This document shows positions 36,539 through 46,721 of a DNA stretch of 64,000 nucleotides, one piece after another; position 1 is the first letter of the stretch, and each line of letters opens with the position of its first letter. This DNA comes from Mycolicibacterium aromaticivorans JS19b1 = JCM 16368 (GTDB taxonomy: Bacteria > Actinomycetota > Actinomycetes > Mycobacteriales > Mycobacteriaceae): positions 4,030,001 through 4,094,000 of the forward strand of contig NZ_JALN02000001.1 in NCBI RefSeq assembly GCF_000559085.1, read 5' to 3'. Position numbers and translations under genes: made by a program. The notes beneath the pieces were generated by a model. That model was not told where the DNA came from and searched no databases. It saw only the letters and a list, made by a program, of their open reading frames with translations.

Positions 36539-38361
36539 GTGCCGCGGCGGCGGTCCCCATGCCGTTGATGCATACCGTCGAACTCAACGCCGGCACAGTG
36601 GAAACCGCAGACGGCCCGCGCCTGCGCGCCGGCTGGACATGGGCGCTGTCCGCGCTGGACCAGGTGCAGGTCACCCGGCTGTCCGATTTGTGGTTCGACG
36701 CGCTCGCCGGAATCTGCGCGCATGTGCGCGGCGGCGGAGGGGGCCTGACGCCGTCGGACATCGCGCCCGCACAGCTGACTCAGCCGCAGATCGACGAACT
36801 CTGCGTGACCCACGACGTCGCGGACATCCTGCCGTTGACTCCGTTGCAAGAGGGGTTGTTGTACCACGCCGGCATCGCGCACGGTTGCGGCGACGACGTG
36901 TACGCCGTGCAGATGGCGGTCAGCCTGAGTGGGCGGCTCGATCCGTACCGGCTGCAGGAGGCCGTGGAGGTTGCGGTTGCTCGCCATCCCAACTTGGCGG
37001 CGCGATTCTCGCGGCGGTACGGCGAGCCGGTGCAACTCGTCCCCGCCAATCCCGAAGTGCCATGGCAGTACGTCGATCTGAGCCGTGATACGACCGACCG
37101 GGCGGAGCGGATCTCCCGGCTGTATGCGGCTGAGCGTGCCGCGGTGTGTGACCTCGCCGGGCAGGCGGGCTTCCGCGCCGCATTGATCCGCATCGCACCC
37201 GATCAACATTGGCTGGTCGTCACCAACCACCACATCCTGCTCGATGGCTGGTCGGTGTCGGTGCTCCTGCAGGAGGTGTTCGCCGGCTACTACGGGCAGC
37301 GACTGCCCGCGGCGGTGCCCTATCGCAGGTTTATCAGCTGGCTTGCTGATCAGGACCGGGAAGCTGCTCGGTCGGCGTGGCGAGAGGCTTTGGCGGGCTT
37401 CGATACACCGACCTTGGTCGGAGCTCGGGATCTGAAACCGGCGGGGCCGAGAGGTGTTACCTCGCTTCGCGTTCCCTCGAATATCACGTCGGCTCTCAAC
37501 GAACTTGCTCGCAACCATCACACCACCATCAGCACGGTATTGCAGGCCGCCTGGGCGCAGCTGCTGATCGCAATGACCGGTCGGCGTGACGTCGCCTTCG
37601 GCGTTGTGGTCGCAGGGCGGCCGGCTGAAGTCGCCGGCGCGGATGCCATGGTGGGCCTGTTGATCAACACCGTTCCGCTGCGCGTGACCGTCTCACCCGA
37701 GAGCACCGTCGCGGATCTGCTCGATCAACTGCAGAACAATCGCGGCCGCACACTGGAACACGAGCATTTGGGACTCAACGAGATTCACCGGGTCGTCGGC
37801 CGGCATGAGCTGTTCGACACCGTGTTCGTATACGAGAATTATCCGACTGACACATCCCTGTTGTCGGGTGCGGACGGGTTGGCAGTCACCGAGGTCGAGA
37901 GCCGTGACTACTACCACTACCCGCTCACCGTTCAAGCGGTGCCGGGCGACGAGCTCGATCTTCGGATCCAGTACCGAGCGGATGTGTTCGACGACAATGA
38001 CATCCAGCGACTGATCGCTCAAGTCGAGCAGGCTTTGGCCGCGATGGTGGACAGTCCCGGTGGCCCTCTGAGTCCGTTGGGGGACTGGGACAAGCCGACG
38101 CCGCCCGCGCCGGCGGCGGACGACCCGCACGAACACTCTGATCCCGCGACCGATCTCGAGGCGACTTTGTGCGGCATTTACGCCCGGGTGCTCGACATCG
38201 AACGCGTCGGGGTGAATGACTCGTTCTTCGACCTGGGCGGCGACTCACTGTCGGCGATGCGCCTCATCGCCTCGGTCGACGCCGCATTCGATCTTCAGCT
38301 ACCGCCCCACGCCTTATTAGAGGCACCGACGGTGCGAGGACTCAGCCAGCGGCTGGGATAG
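36532..38361 (+). CDS. NRPS 3' part: end of E domain, then C-T terminal module without an A domain
   Basis: About 607 residues continue the NRPS after the IS. A GTG at 36532 could start it, but it belongs to the interrupted frame and has no good ribosome site. It holds the last part of the module-5 epimerization domain (to about 36800), a condensation domain (LPLTPLQEGLLYHAG near 36830, HHILLDGWSV near 37230) of the type found after E domains, and a carrier domain near 38215-38260 ([16 protein letters not shown]). There is no adenylation domain and no thioesterase or reductase domain, so the last T must be loaded in trans or hand the chain to a protein outside the window. The stop is 9 nt from the stop of the convergent diiron gene. 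Confidence 0.88.
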   Translation: MTGAAAAVPMPLMHTVELNAGTVETADGPRLRAGWTWALSALDQVQVTRLSDLWFDALAGICAHVRGGGGGLTPSDIAPAQLTQPQIDELCVTHDVADILPLTPLQEGLLYHAGIAHGCGDDVYAVQMAVSLSGRLDPYRLQEAVEVAVARHPNLAARFSRRYGEPVQLVPANPEVPWQYVDLSRDTTDRAERISRLYAAERAAVCDLAGQAGFRAALIRIAPDQHWLVVTNHHILLDGWSVSVLLQEVFAGYYGQRLPAAVPYRRFISWLADQDREAARSAWREALAGFDTPTLVGARDLKPAGPRGVTSLRVPSNITSALNELARNHHTTISTVLQAAWAQLLIAMTGRRDVAFGVVVAGRPAEVAGADAMVGLLINTVPLRVTVSPESTVADLLDQLQNNRGRTLEHEHLGLNEIHRVVGRHELFDTVFVYENYPTDTSLLSGADGLAVTEVESRDYYHYPLTVQAVPGDELDLRIQYRADVFDDNDIQRLIAQVEQALAAMVDSPGGPLSPLGDWDKPTPPAPAADDPHEHSDPATDLEATLCGIYARVLDIERVGVNDSFFDLGGDSLSAMRLIASVDAAFDLQLPPHALLEAPTVRGLSQRLG

Positions 38362-38370
38362 CGGCCGAGT

Positions 38371-39327
38371 TTATCCCTGCGACGCTTGATCGTTATTCGC
38401 AGCGGTGTACCACCGCGTCACGTCGTAGCCGGCGTCGTAGCGGGCCAGCCATTCCTTGGCGAGAGCCGGCATCTTCGCCTTGGCGGGCTTGTGGCCCGGA
38501 ATCTGGCTGCACATGACGCCGAACGCCACCGCAAACTGCTCGCGCAGCGGAATTTGTGAATAGATCCGGTATGTCGGTCCGTTCTCGGACATAGCGAACA
38601 AGCGGTACTTCTGCAGGAAGGGAAACTGCTTGACCAGTGTCGATTTCCACAGCTCGCTGCCGAATATCGATGTGGCGTCGACTTTCCGCTCCTCCAGTGG
38701 GATGAGCCTGTTGAAGCTGTTGGCTGCCTTCACCATCACCGCCCCACCATGCTGAAAAACCTCCGGCGCCAGCCGCATCCGATACCAGGGGTCGGCGACG
38801 ACGGCATCGTAGATTATGAGCGCGGAACTGCGGTGCTCGATCTCTTCGACGAAATGCCAGAGGAATAATGAGGCCACGCGATCGTCACCGGGCGCAAACA
38901 GGGTGTCGGCATTGTTGAGCATCATCGAGAATGTGGGCGTGAACGTCGCTTCGAGGTCAGCGATGTATGCCAGGCGATAGTTCAAAGGCTTGGACACCGT
39001 CAGCTCGTCATACTCCGCCATCACTTCGTCGAGGGTCTCCTGCAAGGCGGGGTAGGCCTTGATCAGTCCCTTGGCGTGCTGACGATGCGCCATGCTGTGT
39101 TGGCCTTCTTGGCGGACGAAGGCCAAGGCCTCCTCGGCAACCTCGGGGTCAGTGATCGTGGGCAGCGCCTCATGGACCGTGGCGCTGATCATCTTCTCGA
39201 TGGCGAGAAACAGAAACGACAGCATGTTCGTTGCCAGGGAGAACGCGGGATCGGAAGGATTCCAGTTGAATGGGACGGGATAATCGGCGAAGGCGAATCG
39301 CATCTTTCGTACCTGCAGATCGGTCAC
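38371..39327 (-). CDS. Ferritin-like diiron protein (PF10118 'metal-dependent hydrolase' type)
   Basis: The product has 318 residues from GTG 39327, which has AGGAGGAAAG 15 nt upstream; a TTG at 39366 and an ATG at 39303 are alternatives. The helical protein carries carboxylate/His motifs in the right order for a diiron four-helix bundle: IEKM, RQEGQHSMAH, DLEATF and VEEIEHRSS. Such motifs match the PF10118 family, whose members are annotated as predicted metal-dependent hydrolases but resemble oxygenases. It is last in an apparent operon after the PKS and the methyltransferase-like gene. A role as oxidase or hydroxylase of the PKS chain is my inference; no substrate can be read from the sequence. 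Confidence 0.75.
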   Translation of the reverse strand: MTDLQVRKMRFAFADYPVPFNWNPSDPAFSLATNMLSFLFLAIEKMISATVHEALPTITDPEVAEEALAFVRQEGQHSMAHRQHAKGLIKAYPALQETLDEVMAEYDELTVSKPLNYRLAYIADLEATFTPTFSMMLNNADTLFAPGDDRVASLFLWHFVEEIEHRSSALIIYDAVVADPWYRMRLAPEVFQHGGAVMVKAANSFNRLIPLEERKVDATSIFGSELWKSTLVKQFPFLQKYRLFAMSENGPTYRIYSQIPLREQFAVAFGVMCSQIPGHKPAKAKMPALAKEWLARYDAGYDVTRWYTAANNDQASQG

Positions 39328-39385
39328 CTGAACCGCACCTTTCCTCCTCGGGTATTCCGAAGCCAATGCCGAATCACCTCAGTTG

Positions 39386-40060
39386 TCACCACATGTACGG
39401 GATCAGTCGGGATCGGACTTTCTGGGTGTACTCGCGATACCCGTCAAGCTCGTCGCCGAGCAGCTTCTCCTCGTCATGGATGCGGGTGGCGAGTACGGCA
39501 ATGCCGGGCATGACGAACCCGAGCGCCCAGAATGAGCCGACAGCGAACGGCAGGCCGACGAGGATCAGGACGTTTCCCGTGTACATCGGGTGACGCACCA
39601 GCCCGTATAGGCCGGTGCTGACGACCTTTTGGCCGCTCTCCACCTGGACAGTCGTGGACGCGTAGGTGTTCTGAACGGCGACCAACACCGTCACGATCAA
39701 GCCTGCGCCGGCCAGCGCGCTACCGATCACGCTCAGCGCGGACGGCACTGCAGACCATCCGAAGCGATGGTCCAGGCCGCCGACGACACAGATCGCCACC
39801 AGTGAGCCGTAGAGGCCGAGCATCACGATCTTCTGCACGGTCCTGCCCTCAGCGATCGGACCGCTCCGCATTCGTCGTTGCAGTACAACAGGATTCATGA
39901 CCTGCAGATAGATGCTGGGCAGCCAGGCGGTCACGGCGAAAACTGCCAGGAACACCCACGCCTGCCAGTAGTCGAACGTGCCTGCCGACGCGAACAGCAA
40001 CAGTCCGATCGCGACGAGTTGGCCGAGGCCGAGTGCGGCCACTCTGAGAACGGCGTTCAC
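39386..40060 (-). CDS. ICMT/PEMT-like integral membrane methyltransferase
   Basis: The product has 224 residues from GTG 40060, preceded by GGGAGGATA. About five hydrophobic helices are visible. The C-terminal signature GLYGLVRHPMYTG followed by RIHDEEKLL and a YREYTQKVRSRLIPYMW end is that of the isoprenylcysteine carboxyl methyltransferase / phospholipid methyltransferase fold; RHPxYxG binds S-adenosylmethionine in that family. The bacterial substrate is unknown. The 35-nt distance to the PKS stop and the same direction suggest co-transcription, so O-methylation of a lipid carboxylate or hydroxyl made by the PKS is plausible but not shown. Confidence 0.82.
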   Translation of the reverse strand: MNAVLRVAALGLGQLVAIGLLLFASAGTFDYWQAWVFLAVFAVTAWLPSIYLQVMNPVVLQRRMRSGPIAEGRTVQKIVMLGLYGSLVAICVVGGLDHRFGWSAVPSALSVIGSALAGAGLIVTVLVAVQNTYASTTVQVESGQKVVSTGLYGLVRHPMYTGNVLILVGLPFAVGSFWALGFVMPGIAVLATRIHDEEKLLGDELDGYREYTQKVRSRLIPYMW

Positions 40061-40095
40061 TATCCTCCCAAGATCCTGTCCTGTACCGCGTGCGG

Positions 40096-43000
40096 CTACG
40101 CCGATGCGTCACTGCTCGACGGAGCCAGCCTTTCGCACAACAGCTCCGCGAGACCACGAATGGTGCCGACGGCAAGATCGCTCGGCGTCAAGCGCACCCC
40201 GGTCTCGGTTTCGATCCGCGTGCGCAATTCGAGAGCGCCCAGCGAATCCACGCCGTACTCGGACAGCGGCCGGTCCGGATCGATGCTGCGGCGCAGGATC
40301 AGGCTCACCTGCTCGGAAATCAGATGCCGTAGCCGGGTCGGCCATTGCTCGCGCGGCAACTCGTTGAGCTCTGCGCGCAATCTGCCTGTGCCGGTGGGGC
40401 CGTGGCCGGTGATCCTGAAAGCCTCCGCGAACGGAGTGCGCTGGGCGAAGGCGGTCAACCAGGTGTTGTCCACCGTTGGCGCGTACCCGGTGTAAGGGCG
40501 GTTGTGGCGCAACAGCACGTCGAGTGCGTGCGCCCCTTCGTCGGGAGCGATGGCACCGGCGGTGTCGGCGAGCTTGGTGGCACGGCCGATCTGACCCCAG
40601 GCGCCCCAGGCGATGGCGATACCGGGTAACCCCTGGGACCGCCGCCACCGAGTGAATGCGTCGAGCCAGCTGTTGGCCGCGGCATAGGCCCCTTGCCCGG
40701 GCGAGCCGACCAGCGCGGCGGCCGAGGAGAACGAGCAGAACCAGTCCAGCGGCTGGTCGGCGGTCGCGGCGTGCAGATTCCATGCACCGTAAGCCTTTGG
40801 CGCCCAGTCCCGCTCGACGAGCTCGTCAGTGATATTGGCCAGGGTGGCGTCGTCGATCACCGCGGCCGCGTGCAGCACACCGCGCACCGGCAGGCCGGTC
40901 GCGGTGGCGGCCTCCACCATCCGCTGCGCGGTGACGGGGTCGGCGATGTCGCCGCAGTGGACCACCACGTCGGCGCCCATCGCCCGGATCAACTCGATCG
41001 TCTCGAGAGACTTCAGCGTCGGCTGCGAGCGGGAGGTCAGCACGATGCGTCCACAGCCGGCGATGGCCATCTTCTCCGCGAGGAACAGGCCCAGCCCGCC
41101 AAGGCCGCCGGTGACCAGGTAGGCGCCGTCGTTGCGGAACGGCGTCGCCTGCTCTGGCGGCACGACGGCTCGGCTGGTTCCCGTCTGGGGGATGTCGAGC
41201 AGCAGCTTGCCGGTGTGCTGCGCCGCGGCCATCACCCGGATCGCGGTGGCGGCGTCGGCCAGCGGGTACTCGGAGTACTGCGCGGGCGGCAGATCGCCAT
41301 CTGCGACAAGCTGATTCACCGTGTGCAGCAACTCGCCCACCCGTTGGGGGTGGCTGAGTGACATCAGCGCGAGGTCGACATAGTAGAACGTGAGATTCCG
41401 CCGGAACGGGAACAGCCCCAGCCGGGTGTTGCCGTAGACGTCGCGTTTCCCGATCTCGACGAAACGTCCGCCTACCGCCAGCAGTTCCAATCCGGCCCGC
41501 TGCGCGGCGCCGGTCAGGGAGTTGAGCACGATGTCGACACCGTAACCGCCGGTGTCGCGGCGGATCTCCTCGGCGAACTCGGTGCTGCGGGAATCGTAGA
41601 CATGCTCGATCCCCATGTCGCGCAGCATCTGTCGCCTTTCTTCACTGCCTGCGGTGGCGAAGATCTCGGCGCCCACGGCCCGCGCGACGCCGATGGCGGC
41701 CTGGCCGACGCCACCGGTTGCGGAGTGGATCAGCACCCGGTCAGCGGCGGTGATGCGGGCCTGGTCGTGCAGTCCATACCAGGCGGTGGCCGTCGCGGTG
41801 GCCAGCGCGACCGCCTGGTGATCGGTCAGCCCCTGCGGCAGAGTCGCCGCCAGCCGGGCATCGCAGGTGACGAACGTCCCCCAACAGCCGTTCGCGGAGA
41901 ACCCGCTGACCCGGTCGCCGACACGATGGTCGGCGACGTCGGGGCCCACCGCGGTGACCACGCCGGCGAAATCCATGCCCAGTTCCGGCAACGCGCCCTC
42001 GATCGCGGGGAACAACCCCATCGCGACCAGGACGTCGGCGAAATTGATGCTCGAGACCCCGACCGCGACCTCGATCTGCCCCGGTCCGGGCGCGACCCGA
42101 TCACAGGCGACCAGTTCCAGGGTCCCCAGATCCCCGGGCGTGCGGATCTGCAGGCGAACGCCGTCGAACTCGTTGTCCGCCAACGTGACTTGCCGGTCGT
42201 CGGGGGCCAGCGGGCTGGGCAGCATCCGCGCCGTGTACCACTGGCCGCCTCGCCAGGCGGTTTCGTCCTCGTCGGACCCACTGAACAGGTGCCGGACGAG
42301 CTGTTCAGCGTCGGCGACGTCGTCGACATCGATGTGGGTGGTGCGCAGATGCGGATGTTCGGCACCGATCACCCGCACCAAGCCCCGCAGGCCGCCCTGC
42401 TCCAGATTTGGTGTGTCGTCAGCCAGCACGGTCTGCGCGGCCTGGGTAACCACGAACAGGTGCGGCAACTGCGTCGGGGTCTGCAGCAGTTCGCGGGTGA
42501 TACGAACCAAATGCTCGACGTATTCGCCACCCAGTGACGCGAATTCGGCCTCAGTGGGCCCTGTTTCACTGGGTCCGTTGAGGATCACCATTCCGGTGAT
42601 CTGGCCGGAGCGCAGATTGTCGGCCAGCTGCCCGGCGTGGACGGGGTGATCGGCGGATCTCGGCCAGCACATGGTGGTGCACTGTGCGCCGTCGCGCTTC
42701 AGGGCGTCGGCCAATGATGCCGTGAGCACAGTCGGCGTCGCGGTGGTGCTCACCAGCAGCCAGGTTCCCGCGTCGACGTGAGGTGGCTCGGGCAGCGCTC
42801 GCGGCTGCCAGTCAATGGTCAGCAACCGCTCATTGAGCAACCGATCCTGTTGAGCTTCCTCAGATTCGCCTGTGCCACAACGTAGCCCGTGCACACGTAG
42901 CAGTACTGCGCCGTCCTCGTCGAGCACGTCGAGGTCGGCCTCGATCTCGGACGGATCTACGCGAGTGATGCGGGCATGGCAGTAGCGGGCGTTGCGGGTC

Positions 43001-46000
43001 GATGAGTACAGCCGCAGCCGCCGCACTCCGAGGGCCAGTCCGAGCACACCGTCGCCGGCGGCATGGATCTGTGGGCTGGCCGCGATCGCCTGGAAGCAGG
43101 CATCCAGAAGGGCCGGGTGCACGCCGTAGGCGCTCTGTTGTGAGCGGATCTTGCTGGGCAGAGCGACCTCGGCCACGACGGAGTCTGTTGCCTCCACGCC
43201 GGTGTGAACCGCACTGAGACCGCTGAAGGCCGGGCCGTATTGAACCCCGCGCTGGTCCATGCTCGCGCGCACTTCGGACCCGTCGGTGCGATGCGGATGA
43301 AGGGCGAGAAGTGCGCCGATGTCGTAGGCGGCGGGCAGCTCATCTCCGGCCGCCTTCAGAGTCGCGCTGGCCCGACTTACCTGCGTGCCGGCATCGTCGG
43401 ACTCGACGATGAACTCGACGACGCCGGGGGAGGACACCGTCGCCGAGGCGCCGATCGTGGTCTGCTGATCGAGCAAAAGCGCCTGCTCGAAGCGGATGTC
43501 ATGAACCTCGGCGGCGTCGCCCAGCACGGTATGCGCGGCGCTCAACGCCATTTCGCAGTACGCCGCTCCCGGCAGCAGGGGCACGTCGCGGATCGAGTGC
43601 TCGGCGAGCCAGGGCTGGGCCTCGGTGCCGACCTCGGCCTGCCACACGTGGCGCTCGGGTTCCTCCTGCAGCCTCACGTGCGGGCCGAGCAGCGGGTGTA
43701 CCGCCACCGAGTAACCGCCGTGCGCGGAGGTATCTTGATCGTTGCGCTCGAGCCAGAGGCGGCGGTGCGTCCAGGTCGGCAATGGCGCGTCCACCAGTTG
43801 CCCCACCGGATATGGCACCGCGAAGTCGATTGCCGCACCGGCACTGTGGAGGCCTTCCAGCACATCGCGTAGGCCGTTCGGCTGGGCCTGCTCACGGCGC
43901 ATGGCCGCGAAGGTGGCAACCGGAGTATCCAACGTGGCGGCAGCGCGTTCGATCGCGTGGGTGAGCATCGGATGCGGCGCCATCTCGGCGAAGACCCGGT
44001 ACCCGTCTTCCAAGGCGGCCCGAACAGCGGCGGCGAACCGGACCGTATTGCGGAGGTTCTTCACCCAGTATTTGTTGTTGCACACCGGTTCCTCGCGCGG
44101 GTCGAAGCCCGTCGCCGAGTAGAACGGAACCTCCGGCGTCCGCGGCGTGATCTCGGCGAGTGCCTGCGTGAGGTCGTCGAGGATCGGATCGACGAGGGGA
44201 GAATGCGCTGCCACGTCGATCAGCGATTGGCGGACCATCACGTCGCGTTCTTCCCAGGCCGCCATCAACTCGCGCACCGTCGCTGTCGCACCGCTGACCA
44301 CCGTGGACTCGGGCGCGGCAACGACGCCCACGACGACATCCTTGATGCCGCCGAGCGTCAGTTCCGAAAGTACTTGCTTGGCAGGCAGTTCCACCGATGC
44401 CATGATCCCGGCCCCGGCGATGCCGGCCATCAGCTGCGCGCGACGGCACACCACCCGCACGCCGTCCTCGAGGGACAGCGCCCCGCAGACCACCGCCGCG
44501 GCGACCTCACCCATCGAATAGCCGATGACCGCGCCGGGCCGCGCACCGTATGCAGCCATGGTCGCCGCCAGCGCGACTTGCACGGTGAACACGGTCGGCT
44601 GGAGTTGGGCGTCGCCGCTCACCACTTCCGGTGCGGTCATCGCGGCGGTGACCGAGAACCCGGACTCCGCGGCTACCAGTGGTTCGATCTGCGCGACCGT
44701 CGCGGCGTAAACCGGTTCGGTGATCAGTAATTCAGCGCCCATCCGAGCCCACTGAGATCCCTGCCCGGAGAACACCCACACCGGTCCGCGCTCACCGTGT
44801 CCCAACTCGGCAGGATACGGAGCATCGCCGTCGGCCACCCCACGCAACGCCCTGGTCAACTCCGGGCGGGTACGGGCCGTCACCGCGGTGCGCACCGGTC
44901 GGTGCGCGCGACGGCGGGCCAGGGTGTACGCCAGGTCGGGCAAGGCGACTTCATCGTGGGTTTGCACCCAGCGGCCCAGGCGGCCTGCGGTTCGACGGAG
45001 CTGCTCTGCCGAGGTCGACGACACCGGGAAGAGGAGCGCGGCGGGTGCGTCGCTGGTGTCTTGGCCCGCGTTCGGCTGTGCCTGGAGGACAGGGGCTTGT
45101 TCGACGATGGCATGCACATTGGTTCCGGACACCCCGTACGACGACACCGCCGCGCGGCGGGGATGCAGGCCGCTCATCGGCCACTCCGTTGTCTCCTGCG
45201 GCACGAAGAGTTTCGTCGGGATCCGGGCCAGATCGTCGGGCAGGCGGGTGAAATGCAGGTTGCGCGGAACCACACCGTGCTGCACCGCCAGGATCGCTTT
45301 GATCAGGCCGACGGCGCCGGACGCTGATTGCGAATGGCCGGTGTTGGTTTTCACCGAGCCCAACGCACACGGCTCGGTGATGCCGTACACCTCGCTCAAA
45401 CTGCTGAACTCGATCGGATCACCGACCGGTGTGCCGGGTCCATGCGCCTCGATCATGCCGATGCTGCCGGCGTCGACGTCGGCAGCAGCCAATGCTGCCC
45501 GGTATACCGCGGCCTGCGCAGCGGCCGACGGGGTGGAGATGTTGACGGTGTGGCCGTCGTGGTTGGCGGCCGTACCGCGGATGACGGCGAGAATCCGATC
45601 GCCGTCGCGCTGCGCATCCGGCAAGCGCTTGAGCAACACCATCGCGGCCGCCTCGCCGGCGACATAGCCGTCGGCCGCGGCGTCGAAGGCACGACAGCGA
45701 CCGGTCGGGGACAGGTGACCTGCCGCCGTTCCGGCGATGTATTTGCGCGGATCCAGCATCACGTAGGCGCCGCCGGCCAGCGCGAGGTCGCTTTCACCCT
45801 CGTTGAGGCTGCGGCAGCCCATGTGCACTGCCAGGAGCCCGGACGAACATGCGGTGTCGACCGCCAGCGCGGGCCCGCGGAGCCCGAGCGTGTAGGCGAT
45901 GCGCCCGGCGGCCATGCTGAAGGTGTTGCCGGAGAAGCCGTACGGCCCCTCCATGGCGTCGGAGTCCGCCGACACCGTTTGGTAGTCGGCGTGCGTCAGC

Positions 46001-46380
46001 CCGGTGAACACGCCGGTGAGCGAATTTTTGAGCCCCTCCGGGGGGAGCCCGGCATGCTCCGTCGCCTCCCATGCAGTTTCGAGCAGCAACCGATGCTGCG
46101 GATCGATCGCGGCGGCTTCGTCGTCGGTGATGCCGAAGAACTTGGAATCGAAGCCGGCGACGTCGTCGAGGAAGGCGCCCCACTTCGACGCGGTGCGTCC
46201 CGGTACACCCGATTCGGGGTCGTAGTACTCGTCGTTGTCCCAGCGATCCCGCGGGACCTCGGTGACCAGGTCGTCGCCCCGCAGCAACGCGTCCCACAGC
46301 TGCTCAGGGGACTCGATACCGCCGGGAAGTCGGCAGGCCATGCCGATGACGGCAATCGGTGTGGGCCATGTGCGATTCAT
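40096..46380 (-). CDS. Mas-like type I polyketide synthase, KS-AT-DH-ER-KR-ACP
   Basis: The 2094-residue protein starts at ATG 46380 ([17 protein letters not shown]); the frame is open further upstream, but KS homology starts here. Domains by residue: KS about 8-430 ([22 protein letters not shown]), AT about 535-850 ([14 protein letters not shown], with DVAAHS at the specificity position, nearer the VASH of Mas than the malonyl-type HAFH), DH near 897-1170 ([13 protein letters not shown]), ER about 1410-1720 ([11 protein letters not shown]), KR about 1750-1930 ([12 protein letters not shown]), ACP near 2040 ([11 protein letters not shown]). This fully reducing order and length match Mas, Pks2 and Pks5, which make methyl-branched or long fatty chains for trehalose lipids and LOS. 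It lies divergent from the FAAL gene, its likely activating partner. Confidence 0.93.
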   Translation of the reverse strand: MNRTWPTPIAVIGMACRLPGGIESPEQLWDALLRGDDLVTEVPRDRWDNDEYYDPESGVPGRTASKWGAFLDDVAGFDSKFFGITDDEAAAIDPQHRLLLETAWEATEHAGLPPEGLKNSLTGVFTGLTHADYQTVSADSDAMEGPYGFSGNTFSMAAGRIAYTLGLRGPALAVDTACSSGLLAVHMGCRSLNEGESDLALAGGAYVMLDPRKYIAGTAAGHLSPTGRCRAFDAAADGYVAGEAAAMVLLKRLPDAQRDGDRILAVIRGTAANHDGHTVNISTPSAAAQAAVYRAALAAADVDAGSIGMIEAHGPGTPVGDPIEFSSLSEVYGITEPCALGSVKTNTGHSQSASGAVGLIKAILAVQHGVVPRNLHFTRLPDDLARIPTKLFVPQETTEWPMSGLHPRRAAVSSYGVSGTNVHAIVEQAPVLQAQPNAGQDTSDAPAALLFPVSSTSAEQLRRTAGRLGRWVQTHDEVALPDLAYTLARRRAHRPVRTAVTARTRPELTRALRGVADGDAPYPAELGHGERGPVWVFSGQGSQWARMGAELLITEPVYAATVAQIEPLVAAESGFSVTAAMTAPEVVSGDAQLQPTVFTVQVALAATMAAYGARPGAVIGYSMGEVAAAVVCGALSLEDGVRVVCRRAQLMAGIAGAGIMASVELPAKQVLSELTLGGIKDVVVGVVAAPESTVVSGATATVRELMAAWEERDVMVRQSLIDVAAHSPLVDPILDDLTQALAEITPRTPEVPFYSATGFDPREEPVCNNKYWVKNLRNTVRFAAAVRAALEDGYRVFAEMAPHPMLTHAIERAAATLDTPVATFAAMRREQAQPNGLRDVLEGLHSAGAAIDFAVPYPVGQLVDAPLPTWTHRRLWLERNDQDTSAHGGYSVAVHPLLGPHVRLQEEPERHVWQAEVGTEAQPWLAEHSIRDVPLLPGAAYCEMALSAAHTVLGDAAEVHDIRFEQALLLDQQTTIGASATVSSPGVVEFIVESDDAGTQVSRASATLKAAGDELPAAYDIGALLALHPHRTDGSEVRASMDQRGVQYGPAFSGLSAVHTGVEATDSVVAEVALPSKIRSQQSAYGVHPALLDACFQAIAASPQIHAAGDGVLGLALGVRRLRLYSSTRNARYCHARITRVDPSEIEADLDVLDEDGAVLLRVHGLRCGTGESEEAQQDRLLNERLLTIDWQPRALPEPPHVDAGTWLLVSTTATPTVLTASLADALKRDGAQCTTMCWPRSADHPVHAGQLADNLRSGQITGMVILNGPSETGPTEAEFASLGGEYVEHLVRITRELLQTPTQLPHLFVVTQAAQTVLADDTPNLEQGGLRGLVRVIGAEHPHLRTTHIDVDDVADAEQLVRHLFSGSDEDETAWRGGQWYTARMLPSPLAPDDRQVTLADNEFDGVRLQIRTPGDLGTLELVACDRVAPGPGQIEVAVGVSSINFADVLVAMGLFPAIEGALPELGMDFAGVVTAVGPDVADHRVGDRVSGFSANGCWGTFVTCDARLAATLPQGLTDHQAVALATATATAWYGLHDQARITAADRVLIHSATGGVGQAAIGVARAVGAEIFATAGSEERRQMLRDMGIEHVYDSRSTEFAEEIRRDTGGYGVDIVLNSLTGAAQRAGLELLAVGGRFVEIGKRDVYGNTRLGLFPFRRNLTFYYVDLALMSLSHPQRVGELLHTVNQLVADGDLPPAQYSEYPLADAATAIRVMAAAQHTGKLLLDIPQTGTSRAVVPPEQATPFRNDGAYLVTGGLGGLGLFLAEKMAIAGCGRIVLTSRSQPTLKSLETIELIRAMGADVVVHCGDIADPVTAQRMVEAATATGLPVRGVLHAAAVIDDATLANITDELVERDWAPKAYGAWNLHAATADQPLDWFCSFSSAAALVGSPGQGAYAAANSWLDAFTRWRRSQGLPGIAIAWGAWGQIGRATKLADTAGAIAPDEGAHALDVLLRHNRPYTGYAPTVDNTWLTAFAQRTPFAEAFRITGHGPTGTGRLRAELNELPREQWPTRLRHLISEQVSLILRRSIDPDRPLSEYGVDSLGALELRTRIETETGVRLTPSDLAVGTIRGLAELLCERLAPSSSDASA

Positions 46381-46721
46381 AGCGGCCGGGGGATCCGCCG
46401 GGTCGGAGCAACCTGCCCGATCATCGATCGCACCGAATGAAACCATCCCGTCTCTCCACAGCAACAAAACTGCGAACCTGTCCGTTGCCGACTCACCACC
46501 GGTTCCCCCGAACCCGGGCAAGGCAATTATTGACGCAGACGCAGCGTTGCGGGTCAAGTTTGCTTGATTCGCAACTATCCGCATCGGCAGACCGGGTGGC
46601 CGAGCCGTTGCGCAGGCGCGCTCGGCACCCGCTTCGCCACGGTACGGGGTAGTTGACGGCAGCGTCACACAAATCCCGGTTCAAAGGAATCGGGGCAACG
46701 GCCTTTGATAGCTTGCTTCGC
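46381..46721. other. Divergent intergenic region between the PKS and FAAL genes
   Basis: These 341 bp separate two genes read in opposite directions and should hold both promoters. I see no convincing -35/-10 pair. TTGACG-like hexamers occur near 46528 and at 46653 without clear TANNNT partners at the right distance. No hairpin or repeat stands out. Confidence 0.5.

Noticed and set aside
19131..38361. Identification as the glycopeptidolipid NRPS (mps1/mps2)
   Set aside because: GPL synthetases have four modules and end with a reductase for alaninol; this one has at least six modules, one E domain and no reductase, and no GPL methyltransferase or glycosyltransferase genes are nearby.
38350..38378. 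Possible terminator hairpin between the NRPS and the diiron gene
   Set aside because: Only 6-bp arms (GGGATA/TATCCC) with an 11-nt loop and no U tract.
46500..46721. TTGAC-type -35 elements for the FAAL gene
   Set aside because: No -10 hexamer at 16-19 bp; chance matches are expected in a 341-bp gap.
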